Assembly: GCF_902497875.1 (NCBI RefSeq) | Contig: NZ_CABVHY010000012.1 | Coordinates: 151,686-215,685 of the forward strand | From: Pseudomonas fluorescens | GTDB lineage: Bacteria > Pseudomonadota > Gammaproteobacteria > Pseudomonadales > Pseudomonadaceae | DNA: 64,000 nt | Reading direction: 5' to 3' | Shown here: positions 53,985 to 64,000 of the stretch, one piece after another | Layout of the letters: every line of letters begins with the position of its first letter | Position numbering within the stretch: the stretch's first letter is position 1 | Notes under the pieces: model-generated | Databases searched by the model: none | What the model was told of the DNA's origin: nothing | The model's input: only the letters and a program-made list of their open reading frames with translations | Program-made: the position numbers and the translations under genes

Positions 53985-54485
53985 TCAGGCTGCGGCAGCT
54001 TCTTTCTGGTCGCGAAGAGCCGCCAGAGTACGAGCCAATTTGCTGGTAGCGCCTTGAATCACGCTCATCAGCTGAGAAATTGCTTCGTCACGGGTCGGCA
54101 GGCTTGCCAGTACGTCGATCTGATTAGCTGCGAGGAACTTGCCCTCGAACGCAGCTGCCTTGATCTCGAACTTGTCCTGACCTTTTGCGAATTCCTTGAA
54201 GATACGAGCAGCAGCGCCCGGATGTTCTTTGGAGAATGCAATCAAGGTCGGGCCAGTGAACACGTCGTTGAGCACGTCATATTGAGTGCCAGCAACGGCG
54301 CGCTTGAGCAGGGTGTTACGTACAACACGTACGTAAACGCCAGCTTCACGAGCCTCTTTACGGAGTCCGGTCATAGCGCCTACTGTTACGCCACGGGCAT
54401 CAGCCACGACAGCGGACAGAGCAACTTGGGCAGCCTTGTTGACTTCAGCGACGATGGCCTTCTTGTCTTCAAGTTTAATTGCCAC
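53985..54485 (-). CDS. rplJ: 50S ribosomal protein L10
   Basis: 166 residues from a GTG start ([20 protein letters not shown]). L10 anchors the L7/L12 stalk and, as the L10-L12 complex, represses its own operon through the leader at 54486-54640. Confidence 0.97.
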   Translation of the reverse strand: MAIKLEDKKAIVAEVNKAAQVALSAVVADARGVTVGAMTGLRKEAREAGVYVRVVRNTLLKRAVAGTQYDVLNDVFTGPTLIAFSKEHPGAAARIFKEFAKGQDKFEIKAAAFEGKFLAANQIDVLASLPTRDEAISQLMSVIQGATSKLARTLAALRDQKEAAAA

Positions 54486-54489
54486 GGGA

Positions 54490-54640
54490 AAAACTCCTGC
54501 TTGTTACCGTTTCATCCAACCGAAGCCGGATGTCGTTTTGGTGTCTGATTCGGTAAGGAACCGGGAGCACCATCTGCGTAGGCTTGAGGTTTAAGACTTG
54601 CGTCGCCTACGGTCTTGGATAGCCCCCGCCAGGCAGGGAC
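54490..54640 (-). promoter_or_regulatory. L10 leader
   Basis: The 198-base rplA-rplJ spacer reads, on the minus strand, CCGTAGGCGACGCAAGTCTT, then CTCAAGCCTACGCAG, so that GTAGGC and GCCTAC pair around a purine-rich bulge; this is the kink-turn arrangement of L10 leaders. A GGCGCAAGCGATTGCGCC hairpin (around 54653-54670) lies further upstream, just after rplA. Confidence 0.7.
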
Positions 54641-54683
54641 CCCAATCTTTCAATTGGCGCAATCGCTTGCGCCAACCTGTGTC

Positions 54684-55379
54684 TTATACGTCCAGCGAGC
54701 CTTGGTCGATGACCAGACCTGGGCCCATAGTGGTGCTCAGGGTAACGCGCTTGACGTAGATACCTTTCGAGGAAGCTGGCTTGATACGCTTCAGATCAGC
54801 GATCAGGGCTTCAACGTTTTCCTTCAGCTTGACGGCGTCGAAACCGACCTTGCCAACGGAAGTGTGAATGATGCCGTTTTTGTCGGTGCGATAACGAACC
54901 TGACCAGCCTTGGCGTTTTTAACCGCGGTAGCTACGTCTGGCGTTACGGTGCCGACTTTAGGGTTAGGCATCAGACCGCGTGGACCGAGGATCTGACCCA
55001 ACTGGCCTACAACGCGCATGGCATCCGGGGATGCGATAACTACGTCATAGTTCAGGTCGCCGCCCTTCATTTCGGCAGCCAGGTCGTCCATGCCTACACG
55101 GTCAGCGCCGGCAGCCAGAGCGGCCTCGGCAGCTGGACCCTGGGTGAACACAGCAACGCGAACAGTCTTGCCAGTGCCGTGTGGCAGCACAGTAGCGCTA
55201 CGAACAACCTGGTCGGATTTACGCGGGTCAACACCCAGGTTTACAGCGATATCAACCGATTCGCTGAACTTGACAGTCGACAGCTCGGTCAGCAGTGCAG
55301 CAGCGTCTACAAAGTTGTAGGCCTTGCCTGCTTCGATTTTGCCGGCGATAGCCTTTTGGCGCTTGGTCAGCTTAGCCAT
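54684..55379 (-). CDS. rplA: 50S ribosomal protein L1
   Basis: 231 residues; [20 protein letters not shown] start and [15 protein letters not shown] end ([20 protein letters not shown]). L1 forms the mobile E-site stalk. Its ATG overlaps the rplK stop codon by one base (TAATG). Confidence 0.98.
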   Translation of the reverse strand: MAKLTKRQKAIAGKIEAGKAYNFVDAAALLTELSTVKFSESVDIAVNLGVDPRKSDQVVRSATVLPHGTGKTVRVAVFTQGPAAEAALAAGADRVGMDDLAAEMKGGDLNYDVVIASPDAMRVVGQLGQILGPRGLMPNPKVGTVTPDVATAVKNAKAGQVRYRTDKNGIIHTSVGKVGFDAVKLKENVEALIADLKRIKPASSKGIYVKRVTLSTTMGPGLVIDQGSLDV

Positions 55380-55810
55380 TACACACCCTCCACGTTAAGG
55401 CCCATGCTACGAGCAGAACCGGCGATAGTACGCACGGCTGCATCCATATCAGCTGCAGTCAGATCCGCGTTTTTGGTTTTCGCGATTTCTTCCAGCTGAG
55501 CACGAGTAACTGTGCCAACCTTAACGGTGTTCGGACGAGCGGAACCGCTAGTCAGACCAGCAGCCTTCTTCAGCAGAACCGAAGCAGGGGTGGATTTGGT
55601 TTCGAACGTGAAGCTACGGTCGCTGTAGACAGTGATGATCACTGGAGTCGGCAGACCTGGTTCAATACCCTGAGTACGGGCGTTGAAAGCCTTGCAGAAT
55701 TCCATGATGTTCACGCCGTGCTGACCCAGAGCAGGACCAACAGGTGGGCTTGGGTTAGCCTGAGCGGCCTTCACTTGCAGCTTGATGTAAGCGGTAATCT
55801 TCTTGGCCAT
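55379..55810 (-). CDS. rplK: 50S ribosomal protein L11
   Basis: 143 residues from the ATG at 55810 ([20 protein letters not shown]). [13 protein letters not shown] is the proline-rich thiostrepton-site loop. The open frame extends four codons upstream and was not used. First gene of rplKAJL; coupled to rplA. Confidence 0.97.
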   Translation of the reverse strand: MAKKITAYIKLQVKAAQANPSPPVGPALGQHGVNIMEFCKAFNARTQGIEPGLPTPVIITVYSDRSFTFETKSTPASVLLKKAAGLTSGSARPNTVKVGTVTRAQLEEIAKTKNADLTAADMDAAVRTIAGSARSMGLNVEGV

Positions 55811-55883
55811 GAGGCACTCCAATTACGGGTTCGAACGCCTCGAAAGGCTCCCCGGTTACTTGCGCGTTTATCCCAGTGACGAC
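55811..55883 (-). promoter_or_regulatory. possible L1-binding leader of rplK
   Basis: Minus strand GGGGAGCC-TTTC-GAGGCGTTCG resembles the L1 target that mimics 23S rRNA in front of rplK in enterobacteria. It was judged by eye only. Confidence 0.35.
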
Positions 55884-55910
55884 AAAACCCCACAGCCTTA
55901 GGCTGCGGGG
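55884..55910 (-). terminator. terminator after nusG
   Basis: CCCCGCAGCC-TAA-GGCTGTGGGG with TTTTGT following on the minus strand, 18 bases after nusG; it separates secE-nusG from rplKAJL. Confidence 0.88.
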
Positions 55911-55928
55911 TATGGGATGCTTGTTCAG

Positions 55929-56462
55929 TTATGCCTTTTCGACCTGACTGAACTCTAGCTCTACCGGAGTAGAGCGTCCGAAAATGAGCACTGCCACTTG
56001 GATACGGCTCTTTTCGTAGTTAACTTCTTCAACCGTGCCGTTAAAATCGGCGAACGGACCGTCGGTGACACGTACCACTTCACCCGGTTCGAACAGCGTT
56101 TTCGGCTTCGGCTTGTCGCTACCGTCAGCAACACGACGCAGAATTGCTTCCGCCTCTTTGTCGGTGATCGGTGCAGGCTTGTCAGCGGTTCCGCCGATGA
56201 AGCCCATGACGCGAGGGGTATCCTTGACCAAGTGCCAAGTACCCTCATTCATATCCATCTGTACCAGCACATAACCTGGAAAGAACTTGCGCTCGCTTTT
56301 GCGTTTCTGGCCATTACGCATTTCAACCACTTCTTCAGTGGGAACCAGAATTTCGCCGAAGCCTTCTTCCATGCCAGCCAGCTTTACACGCTCCATCAAC
56401 GAGCGCATGACATGCTTCTCGTAACCCGAGTAAGCATGCACAACGTACCAACGCTTAGCCAC
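55929..56462 (-). CDS. nusG: transcription termination/antitermination protein NusG
   Basis: 177 residues; the NGN domain (about 1-115, [18 protein letters not shown]) binds polymerase and the KOW domain (about 125-177, [20 protein letters not shown]) binds Rho or S10. It lies nine bases after secE. Confidence 0.98.
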   Translation of the reverse strand: MAKRWYVVHAYSGYEKHVMRSLMERVKLAGMEEGFGEILVPTEEVVEMRNGQKRKSERKFFPGYVLVQMDMNEGTWHLVKDTPRVMGFIGGTADKPAPITDKEAEAILRRVADGSDKPKPKTLFEPGEVVRVTDGPFADFNGTVEEVNYEKSRIQVAVLIFGRSTPVELEFSQVEKA

Positions 56463-56471
56463 GGGACACCC

Positions 56472-56840
56472 TTAGCCAACAATCAAGGAAACAAGCCAGC
56501 CGAGCAGGGAATCAAGCCCCCACAACAGCAACGCCATAACCAGAACAACAGCCACTACGATCAACGTGGTCTGCGTGGTTTCTTGGCGAGTTGGCCATAC
56601 GACTTTACGAATTTCGGTGCGAGCTTCCTTAGCGAGTACAAAGAAAGACTTGCCCTTGGCGGTCTGTAGGCCTACAAAAGCAGCTACAGCAGCAATGACA
56701 AGCAAAGCGAGTACGCGATACAGGATCGGCGAAGAGGAGTAATACTGATTACCCACGACACCAACAACCACCAAAGCGACTACTACAAGCCACTTGAGCA
56801 GATCGAAGCGAGAACCTTGAGCTTCAGCCTTGGGAGTCAT
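56472..56840 (-). CDS. secE: protein translocase subunit SecE
   Basis: 122 residues with three membrane helices (about 15-35, 42-60 and 92-118) and the conserved amphipathic KEARTEIRKVVWPTRQETTQ. Partner of SecY (29743-31071). First of secE-nusG, 45 bases after tRNA-Trp, so probably read from the tRNA-tuf transcript or a local promoter. Confidence 0.97.
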   Translation of the reverse strand: MTPKAEAQGSRFDLLKWLVVVALVVVGVVGNQYYSSSPILYRVLALLVIAAVAAFVGLQTAKGKSFFVLAKEARTEIRKVVWPTRQETTQTTLIVVAVVLVMALLLWGLDSLLGWLVSLIVG

Positions 56841-56885
56841 CTAAGAAAATCCTGTGAAAAGAAAGCCAGACACACCGAGTGAATC

Positions 56886-56961
56886 TGGCAGGTCAGGAGG
56901 GAATCGAACCCCCAACCTACGGTTTTGGAGACCGTCGCTCTGCCAATTGAGCTACTGACCT
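56886..56961 (-). tRNA. tRNA-Trp (CCA)
   Basis: 76 bases with encoded CCA; 5' AGGTCAGTAGCTCAATTGGC, anticodon loop CTCCAAA, T arm GGGTTCGATTCCC. Downstream of tuf copy 2 and before secE. Confidence 0.97.
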
Positions 56962-56994
56962 AAAAACAAAATCAGGCCGACCATTATGTCGGCC
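56962..56994 (-). terminator. terminator between tuf copy 2 and tRNA-Trp
   Basis: GGCCGAC-N6-GTCGGCC followed by TGATTTTGTTTTT, 21 bases after tuf. tRNA-Trp and secE would need read-through or another promoter. Confidence 0.7.
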
Positions 56995-57015
56995 CGACAA
57001 AGATACTTCAACAAC

Positions 57016-58209
57016 TTACTCGATAACTTTCGCCACGACACCCGCTCCGACGGTACGACCGCCCTCACGAATGGCAAAACGCAAGCCATCTTCCATCGCG
57101 ATGGTCTTGATCAGGGTAACGGTCATCTGAACGTTATCACCTGGCATTACCATCTCAACGCCTTCTGGCAGCTCACAGTTACCAGTCACGTCAGTCGTAC
57201 GGAAGTAGAACTGCGGACGGTAGCCCTTGAAGAATGGCGTATGACGGCCACCTTCTTCCTTGCTCAGAACATAAACTTCAGCAACGAACTTGGTATGCGG
57301 CTTGACGCTACCCGGCTTGACCAGTACCTGGCCACGCTCGACATCGTCACGCTTGGTGCCACGCAGCAACACACCGCAGTTCTCGCCAGCACGACCTTCG
57401 TCGAGTAGCTTGCGGAACATCTCGACACCCGTACAGGTTGTCTTAATGGTGTCACGCAGACCGACAATTTCGATCTCTTCTTGAATCTTTACAATGCCAC
57501 GCTCGATACGACCGGTTACAACAGTACCGCGACCGGAGATCGAGAACACATCCTCGATCGGCATCAGGAACGGCTTGTCGATAGCGCGAACCGGCTCAGG
57601 AATGTAGCTATCCAGAGTCTCGACCAGCTTACGAACGGCAGTAGTGCCCATTTCGTTATCGTCTTGACCGTTCAGCGCCATCAGCGCGGAACCAATGATG
57701 ATCGGAGTGTCGTCGCCCGGGAAATCGTAAGTGCTCAACAGATCGCGCACTTCCATTTCAACCAGTTCGAGCAGCTCCGCGTCATCAACCATGTCAGCCT
57801 TGTTCAGGAAGACAACGATGTACGGAACACCAACCTGACGCGACAACAGAATGTGCTCACGGGTTTGCGGCATCGGACCATCAGCGGCCGAGCAAACCAG
57901 GATTGCACCATCCATCTGCGCAGCACCGGTGATCATGTTCTTCACATAATCAGCGTGACCTGGGCAGTCGACGTGTGCGTAGTGACGCACGGCCGAGTCA
58001 TATTCAACGTGAGCGGTGTTGATGGTAATGCCACGAGCTTTTTCTTCCGGGGCGCTATCGATCTTGTCGAAGTCAACCTTCGCGCTACCGAAAACTTCGG
58101 AGCAAACGCGGGTTAAGGCAGCAGTCAGAGTAGTTTTACCGTGGTCGACGTGACCAATGGTACCCACGTTGACGTGCGGCTTATTACGTTCGAACTTTTC
58201 CTTAGCCAT
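57016..58209 (-). CDS. tuf: elongation factor Tu (copy 2, tRNA-tuf operon)
   Basis: 397 residues from the ATG at 58209 ([20 protein letters not shown]); the open frame runs 43 codons upstream through tRNA-Thr and is not coding. All G-motifs are intact. About 24 substitutions from copy 1, several changing charge (V to E, L to K, P to E, T to K), leaving about 94% identity. It follows tRNA-Tyr, -Gly and -Thr, as tufB does in enterobacteria. Confidence 0.97.
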   Translation of the reverse strand: MAKEKFERNKPHVNVGTIGHVDHGKTTLTAALTRVCSEVFGSAKVDFDKIDSAPEEKARGITINTAHVEYDSAVRHYAHVDCPGHADYVKNMITGAAQMDGAILVCSAADGPMPQTREHILLSRQVGVPYIVVFLNKADMVDDAELLELVEMEVRDLLSTYDFPGDDTPIIIGSALMALNGQDDNEMGTTAVRKLVETLDSYIPEPVRAIDKPFLMPIEDVFSISGRGTVVTGRIERGIVKIQEEIEIVGLRDTIKTTCTGVEMFRKLLDEGRAGENCGVLLRGTKRDDVERGQVLVKPGSVKPHTKFVAEVYVLSKEEGGRHTPFFKGYRPQFYFRTTDVTGNCELPEGVEMVMPGDNVQMTVTLIKTIAMEDGLRFAIREGGRTVGAGVVAKVIE

Positions 58210-58293
58210 CGAAATCACCCTCAGGAGAAGAATTAAGCAGGTCACACTAGCCATTAAAACAAAGGCAGATATTTTCATATCTGCCTTGTTATA

Positions 58294-58369
58294 TGGAGCT
58301 CTTGAGCGGATTTGAACCGCTGACCTCACCCTTACCAAGGGTGTGCTCTACCAACTGAGCTACAAGAGC
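58294..58369 (-). tRNA. tRNA-Thr (GGT)
   Basis: 76 bases with CCA; 5' GCTCTTGTAGCTCAGTTGGT, anticodon loop TTGGTAA, T arm CGGTTCAAATCCG. Between tRNA-Gly and tuf. Confidence 0.97.
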
Positions 58370-58395
58370 GAAACACATTGCACAACCTGAAAACT

Positions 58396-58469
<74 letters not shown>

Positions 58470-58491
58470 GGAGCTTTCAGCTCGCGCTAAA

Positions 58492-58577
<86 letters not shown>

Positions 58578-58590
58578 TAAGCGAGGCAGC

Positions 58591-58618
58591 ATTCTATATC
58601 ATGCTGCCCTTCTGTCAA
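58591..58618 (-). promoter_or_regulatory. sigma-70 promoter of the tRNA-Tyr-Gly-Thr-tuf operon
   Basis: Minus strand TTGACA, 16 bases, TAGAAT, 14 bases before the mature tRNA-Tyr. The bases following the -10 (GCTGCCTCGC) are GC-rich, like a stringent discriminator. Confidence 0.82.
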
Positions 58619-58707
58619 GCATTTTCTCATTAAAAACCTGAGGTTAGCTGCGTTGACCTCGTTTCACACCGTTGACCGTTAAAGGTCTTCACTGCGAAGC
58701 GGGCGCC

Positions 58708-58736
58708 ATTCTATGCAAACTATTCGACAGTTGCAA
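58708..58736 (-). promoter_or_regulatory. second, upstream sigma-70-like promoter
   Basis: Minus strand TTGCAA, 17 bases, TAGAAT, overlapping the end of the SPOR-like gene. It would give a leader of about 120 bases before tRNA-Tyr. Confidence 0.55.
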
Positions 58737-59166
58737 TGCCTTCGCACAGCATTATTTTATGTTTTAACTCATTGAATTCTTTAGCAAGGTTTTGCAGCAG
58801 CAAATCATTGGCCAAATGCCTGCTCTCCGGCGCCACGCGCAGCCAATAACCGGCGTCGCCTGCACGACCGGGCGCCAGAGGCCTGGTATTGATATCCAGC
58901 CCGCTCAAGCGTCGCTCAAGCGCCTGGACAGCTTCCTGACGAGCAAAGCCTCCAATAAAGAGGCAATTGCTGTCCACATCGGCCGCCTTGACCTTGTCAC
59001 GCCCCGCCGTCGCTCCAGCCGACTCACTCAACAGACGAATATCCTGCTGCGAGCCGCGATACAAGGACAGTGGCGTTACGTCCTTCGCTCGCATGGGCGC
59101 TTCCTGTTGATGCCAGACGTAATAGAACCCATTGAGAACCAGCAACAACAGAAACAACCAACGCAT
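58720..59166 (-). CDS. small SPOR-domain-like membrane protein
   Basis: 148 residues: one N-terminal membrane helix (MRWLFLLLLVLNGFYYVW), a spacer, then a SPOR-like domain from about 68 (NCLFIGGFARQEAVQALERR) to about 140. SPOR domains bind denuded septal peptidoglycan; whether this one does is inferred. It lies seven bases after coaX and is probably co-transcribed. The pseudomonad gene at this place is usually hypothetical. Confidence 0.78.
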   Translation of the reverse strand: MRWLFLLLLVLNGFYYVWHQQEAPMRAKDVTPLSLYRGSQQDIRLLSESAGATAGRDKVKAADVDSNCLFIGGFARQEAVQALERRLSGLDINTRPLAPGRAGDAGYWLRVAPESRHLANDLLLQNLAKEFNELKHKIMLCEGIATVE

Positions 59167-59173
59167 AAAAACC

Positions 59174-59923
59174 TCAAGACAAAGGACACGCCATGGCCAA
59201 GCCTACAAATACAAGATCCGGAACAACCCGCGCCCCAGGCACGACTTCGGACACCAGACCCGCATCACCACCGGTGAGAAACACCACAAAATCTTCACCC
59301 CAGTAGCTGCGCGCCAACTCCAGCTGAGTCAGGACAAACCCTCTGAGCATCAACGAGCATCCGCGCTCGACCGCCTCGACAGTCGTAACACCCGGAACCA
59401 GCTTTTCCAGGGCGCGCTCGGCTGCCAGGTCGTCATAGCGGATTCGCCGTGTATGGGTCCGCAACTGATTGCGCATCAGCGGTATCCCCGGACAGATAAA
59501 GCCTCCCAGGTGCTGACCATCGGCAGCAATGAAGTCAGCCGTCACCGCCGTTCCGAAATCAAGCACCAGGCAAGCTCCGGATGCGAGGTGAAAGCCTCCG
59601 AGCATCGCGAGCCAGCGGTCCAGCCCCAGCCGCTCGTAATCCTCATAGCCGTTACGAACCCCGGCCATTTCACGCGCCGGCAGCGCGCGCGCAATCGACA
59701 CGCCGAACTCCTCGACCAATGAAGAGACCAGCACAGCGGTTTCCTCGTTGGTCCGGACACTGACCAACCGACAGTGCTTCAGGGCGAGACCATCAAGGCC
59801 ACGCAAGCTCTCGAGCAACGCGAGATCCGAATCAACCACGCCCTCGGAAAACATCCGAGCGGCATCCGCATGAAGCACGCGCCATTTGATGAAGCTATTA
59901 CCGCAGTCAAGCTCAAGAATCAT
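59174..59923 (-). CDS. coaX: type III pantothenate kinase
   Basis: 249 residues; ASKHA-fold kinase for the first step of coenzyme A synthesis. The phosphate loop is [17 protein letters not shown] with D6, G8, N9 and K13, a second motif is [14 protein letters not shown] near 118-131, and a third FLTGGDA near 215. Type III enzymes are the form used by Pseudomonas. It overlaps birA by 11 bases. Confidence 0.95.
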   Translation of the reverse strand: MILELDCGNSFIKWRVLHADAARMFSEGVVDSDLALLESLRGLDGLALKHCRLVSVRTNEETAVLVSSLVEEFGVSIARALPAREMAGVRNGYEDYERLGLDRWLAMLGGFHLASGACLVLDFGTAVTADFIAADGQHLGGFICPGIPLMRNQLRTHTRRIRYDDLAAERALEKLVPGVTTVEAVERGCSLMLRGFVLTQLELARSYWGEDFVVFLTGGDAGLVSEVVPGARVVPDLVFVGLAMACPLS

Positions 59924-60872
59924 TACGCAACCTCAAACTGAGCTCACCACCACTGAAGACCTTTTCCACAGCACCCACCTTCAAACGCAGCCCTCCCTGC
60001 CGATCGATGCCCATTACAATGCCGTCAATCCGGTTCACCCCGGCAATCAAGGAAACCGCGCATCCTTGCCACAAATGGTTCTGCTCCCATTCCGCCTGGA
60101 TAGCCGCAAAACCTGACTCCTGATGGCGAATCAAGTAGGCCTGGAGCATGTCTCCCAGGCGAGCCACCAGCAGATTGCGATCAAAGGCCTTGCCCGTCTC
60201 GAGCCGTACTGATGTCCATTGCTGATCGACCTCTTCGGTCATCTGCATATTCACATTAATCCCGACACCCAGCACGACATGACACACATCTGCCGGGTCT
60301 CCGACCAACTCCAGCAAGATCCCGGCGATCTTCTTCTGACCGACCAGCACATCATTTGGCCACTTCAAACCTGCACCAGAGATACCCAACTCTTGCAGGG
60401 TGCGCATTACCGCCAACCCTACAACCAGACTGAGCCCCTCCAACTGACGCATCCCGCCCTCGATACGCAGCACCAGGCTGTAATAAACATTTTCGGCAAA
60501 CGGACTGACCCACTTGCGACCACGTCGACCACGACCAGCAGTCTGCCGCTCGGCGAGCACCAGGAACGGCGCAGCCATCCCGCGCTCTATGGAGCGCAAG
60601 GCTTCTGCATTAGTGGAGTCGATGGAATCAAAGACTAGAACAGGCCAGGCACACGCGGTCGAATGCTCGCCAATTTCGGCAGCACTCAACAGGGTAAGCG
60701 GCGCAGCCAGCTGATAACCGCGACCACGGACCTTATGAATAGACAAACCCAGCTCGATTTCCAGCTGCTGCAGTTGCTTCCACACAGCACTGCGGCTGAT
60801 GCCCAAAGCAGCACCGAGCGCCTGCCCGGAATGGAATCGGCCATCCTTCAGAAGCTTCAACAACGTCAGCAT
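59913..60872 (-). CDS. birA: biotin-protein ligase / biotin operon repressor
   Basis: 319 residues. N-terminal helix-turn-helix at about 15-45 ([20 protein letters not shown]), biotinyl-AMP loop GRGRRGRKW near 112-120, KWPND near 188 and the small SH3-like C-terminal domain. It biotinylates acetyl-CoA carboxylase and may repress bio genes. Its 3' end overlaps the coaX start by 11 bases; the overlapping pair is common in pseudomonads. Confidence 0.96.
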   Translation of the reverse strand: MLTLLKLLKDGRFHSGQALGAALGISRSAVWKQLQQLEIELGLSIHKVRGRGYQLAAPLTLLSAAEIGEHSTACAWPVLVFDSIDSTNAEALRSIERGMAAPFLVLAERQTAGRGRRGRKWVSPFAENVYYSLVLRIEGGMRQLEGLSLVVGLAVMRTLQELGISGAGLKWPNDVLVGQKKIAGILLELVGDPADVCHVVLGVGINVNMQMTEEVDQQWTSVRLETGKAFDRNLLVARLGDMLQAYLIRHQESGFAAIQAEWEQNHLWQGCAVSLIAGVNRIDGIVMGIDRQGGLRLKVGAVEKVFSGGELSLRLRNDS

Positions 60873-60986
60873 GCAAGTCTCGCCTCACAATAAGGCACGC
60901 ATGATAGCCATGCGTAGAGCCCTTGCATAGAAAGGGCGAGAGAGATGCGGATCGACTGTAGATCTCGTCGGGCCTGCTCTATTTTA

Positions 60987-61030
60987 AAGGCCGTTGCGGC
61001 CTTATCGCCGCCTGGCGGCAGCTCCTGCAA
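60987..61030. repeat. REP-like fragment between birA and rrn
   Basis: AAGGCC-N5-GGCCTT and GCCGCC-TG-GGCGGC stand next to GCAGCTCCTGCAAA, the tail of a common fluorescens-group REP. A single unit, degenerate. Confidence 0.5.
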
Positions 61031-61040
61031 ATCGCGCGCA

Positions 61041-61078
61041 AAAACAAAACCCCTACCTGCGTACGCAGATAGGGGTTT
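61041..61078 (-). terminator. rrn operon terminator after 5S
   Basis: AACCCCTATCTGC-GTAC-GCAGGTAGGGGTT on the minus strand followed by TTGTTTTTG, 12 bases after the 5S 3' end. Confidence 0.9.
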
Positions 61079-61089
61079 CGGAATTTAAT

Positions 61090-61205
61090 CTTGACGATGA
61101 CCTACTCTCACATGGGGAAACCCCACACTACCATCGGCGATGCATCGTTTCACTGCTGAGTTCGGGATGGGATCAGGTGGTTCCAATGCTCTATGGTCGT
61201 CAAGA
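61090..61205 (-). rRNA. rrf: 5S ribosomal RNA
   Basis: About 116 bases; the minus strand carries GGAACCACCTGATCCCATCC, CCGAACTCAG and GTAGTGTGGGGTTTCCCCAT, the usual gamma-proteobacterial 5S. Ends are approximate. Confidence 0.95.
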
Positions 61206-61376
61206 AATTCGGGTACTGAGTCGTGGCCAGTTGGCCTCGCTTCAGCAAATTGGGTATGTGATAGCTTTCGGTGTTTTCTGAGTATCTCGAACTTTCGGTT
61301 CGTTTCGTCTTCACACACCGCAATCTGGTGCCTTTTCGCTTTTCAGCTCGAAGCATGCAAATTGCTTGGGTGTTAT

Positions 61377-64000
<2,624 letters not shown>

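Overview
The window looks like the chromosome of a Pseudomonas of the fluorescens group. The evidence is the gene order ssb - YajR-type MFS - uvrA - ferritin - katA - rplQ, followed by the whole ribosomal/RNA polymerase supercluster, tRNA-Trp, tuf, tRNA-Thr/Gly/Tyr, coaX, birA and an rRNA operon. From memory this is the P. aeruginosa PA4232-PA4281 order. The REP-type repeats typical of fluorescent pseudomonads point the same way. No database was searched.

Layout. (1) 1-11.9 kb is accessory chromosome: a TraX-like membrane protein (cut by the window edge), threonine aldolase, an MFS exporter, a DUF72 - YbhP-like phosphatase - ClsB cardiolipin synthase - YbhN membrane operon, a DUF3182 + alpha/beta hydrolase operon, and a GlxA-type regulator divergent from a cysteine hydrolase and a perhydrolase/chloroperoxidase-like enzyme. 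(2) 11.9-19.0 kb is variable: a RES-Xre toxin-antitoxin pair, a 480-bp gap, a membrane diguanylate cyclase, a gap with a possible group II intron 5' scrap, and a three-gene operon of two paralogous LssY_C-type lipoproteins plus a putative lipoprotein hydrolase. This operon is the least familiar system in the window. (3) 19.1-26.6 kb holds ssb, the YajR-like MFS, uvrA, ftnA and katA. (4) 26.6-56.9 kb on the minus strand holds the alpha, spc, S10, str, rpoBC and rplKAJL operons, then nusG and secE. (5) 56.9-60.9 kb holds four tRNA genes, a second tuf copy, a SPOR-like protein, coaX and birA. (6) 61.0-64.0 kb holds 5S and most of 23S rRNA of a minus-strand rrn operon, cut by the window end.

The most interesting regulatory reading is that the ribosomal superoperon seems to be broken into transcription units. 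Consensus sigma-70 promoters with 16-17 bp spacers sit upstream of rpsL, rpsJ, rpsM and the tRNA-tuf operon, and also inside the spc operon between rpsN and rpsH. At the last site the promoter is followed by a compact leader ending in a terminator-like hairpin just before the rpsH ribosome binding site.

Several genes were given a later start than the longest open frame allows. These are the MFS exporter, DUF72, the GlxA regulator, the antitoxin, the lipase, uvrA (TTG), katA, rpsN, rpsQ, rpsC, rplC, rplK and the second tuf. The choices rest on ribosome binding sites and family length. Three short ribosomal genes (rpmJ, rpmD, rpmC) were placed by direct reading.
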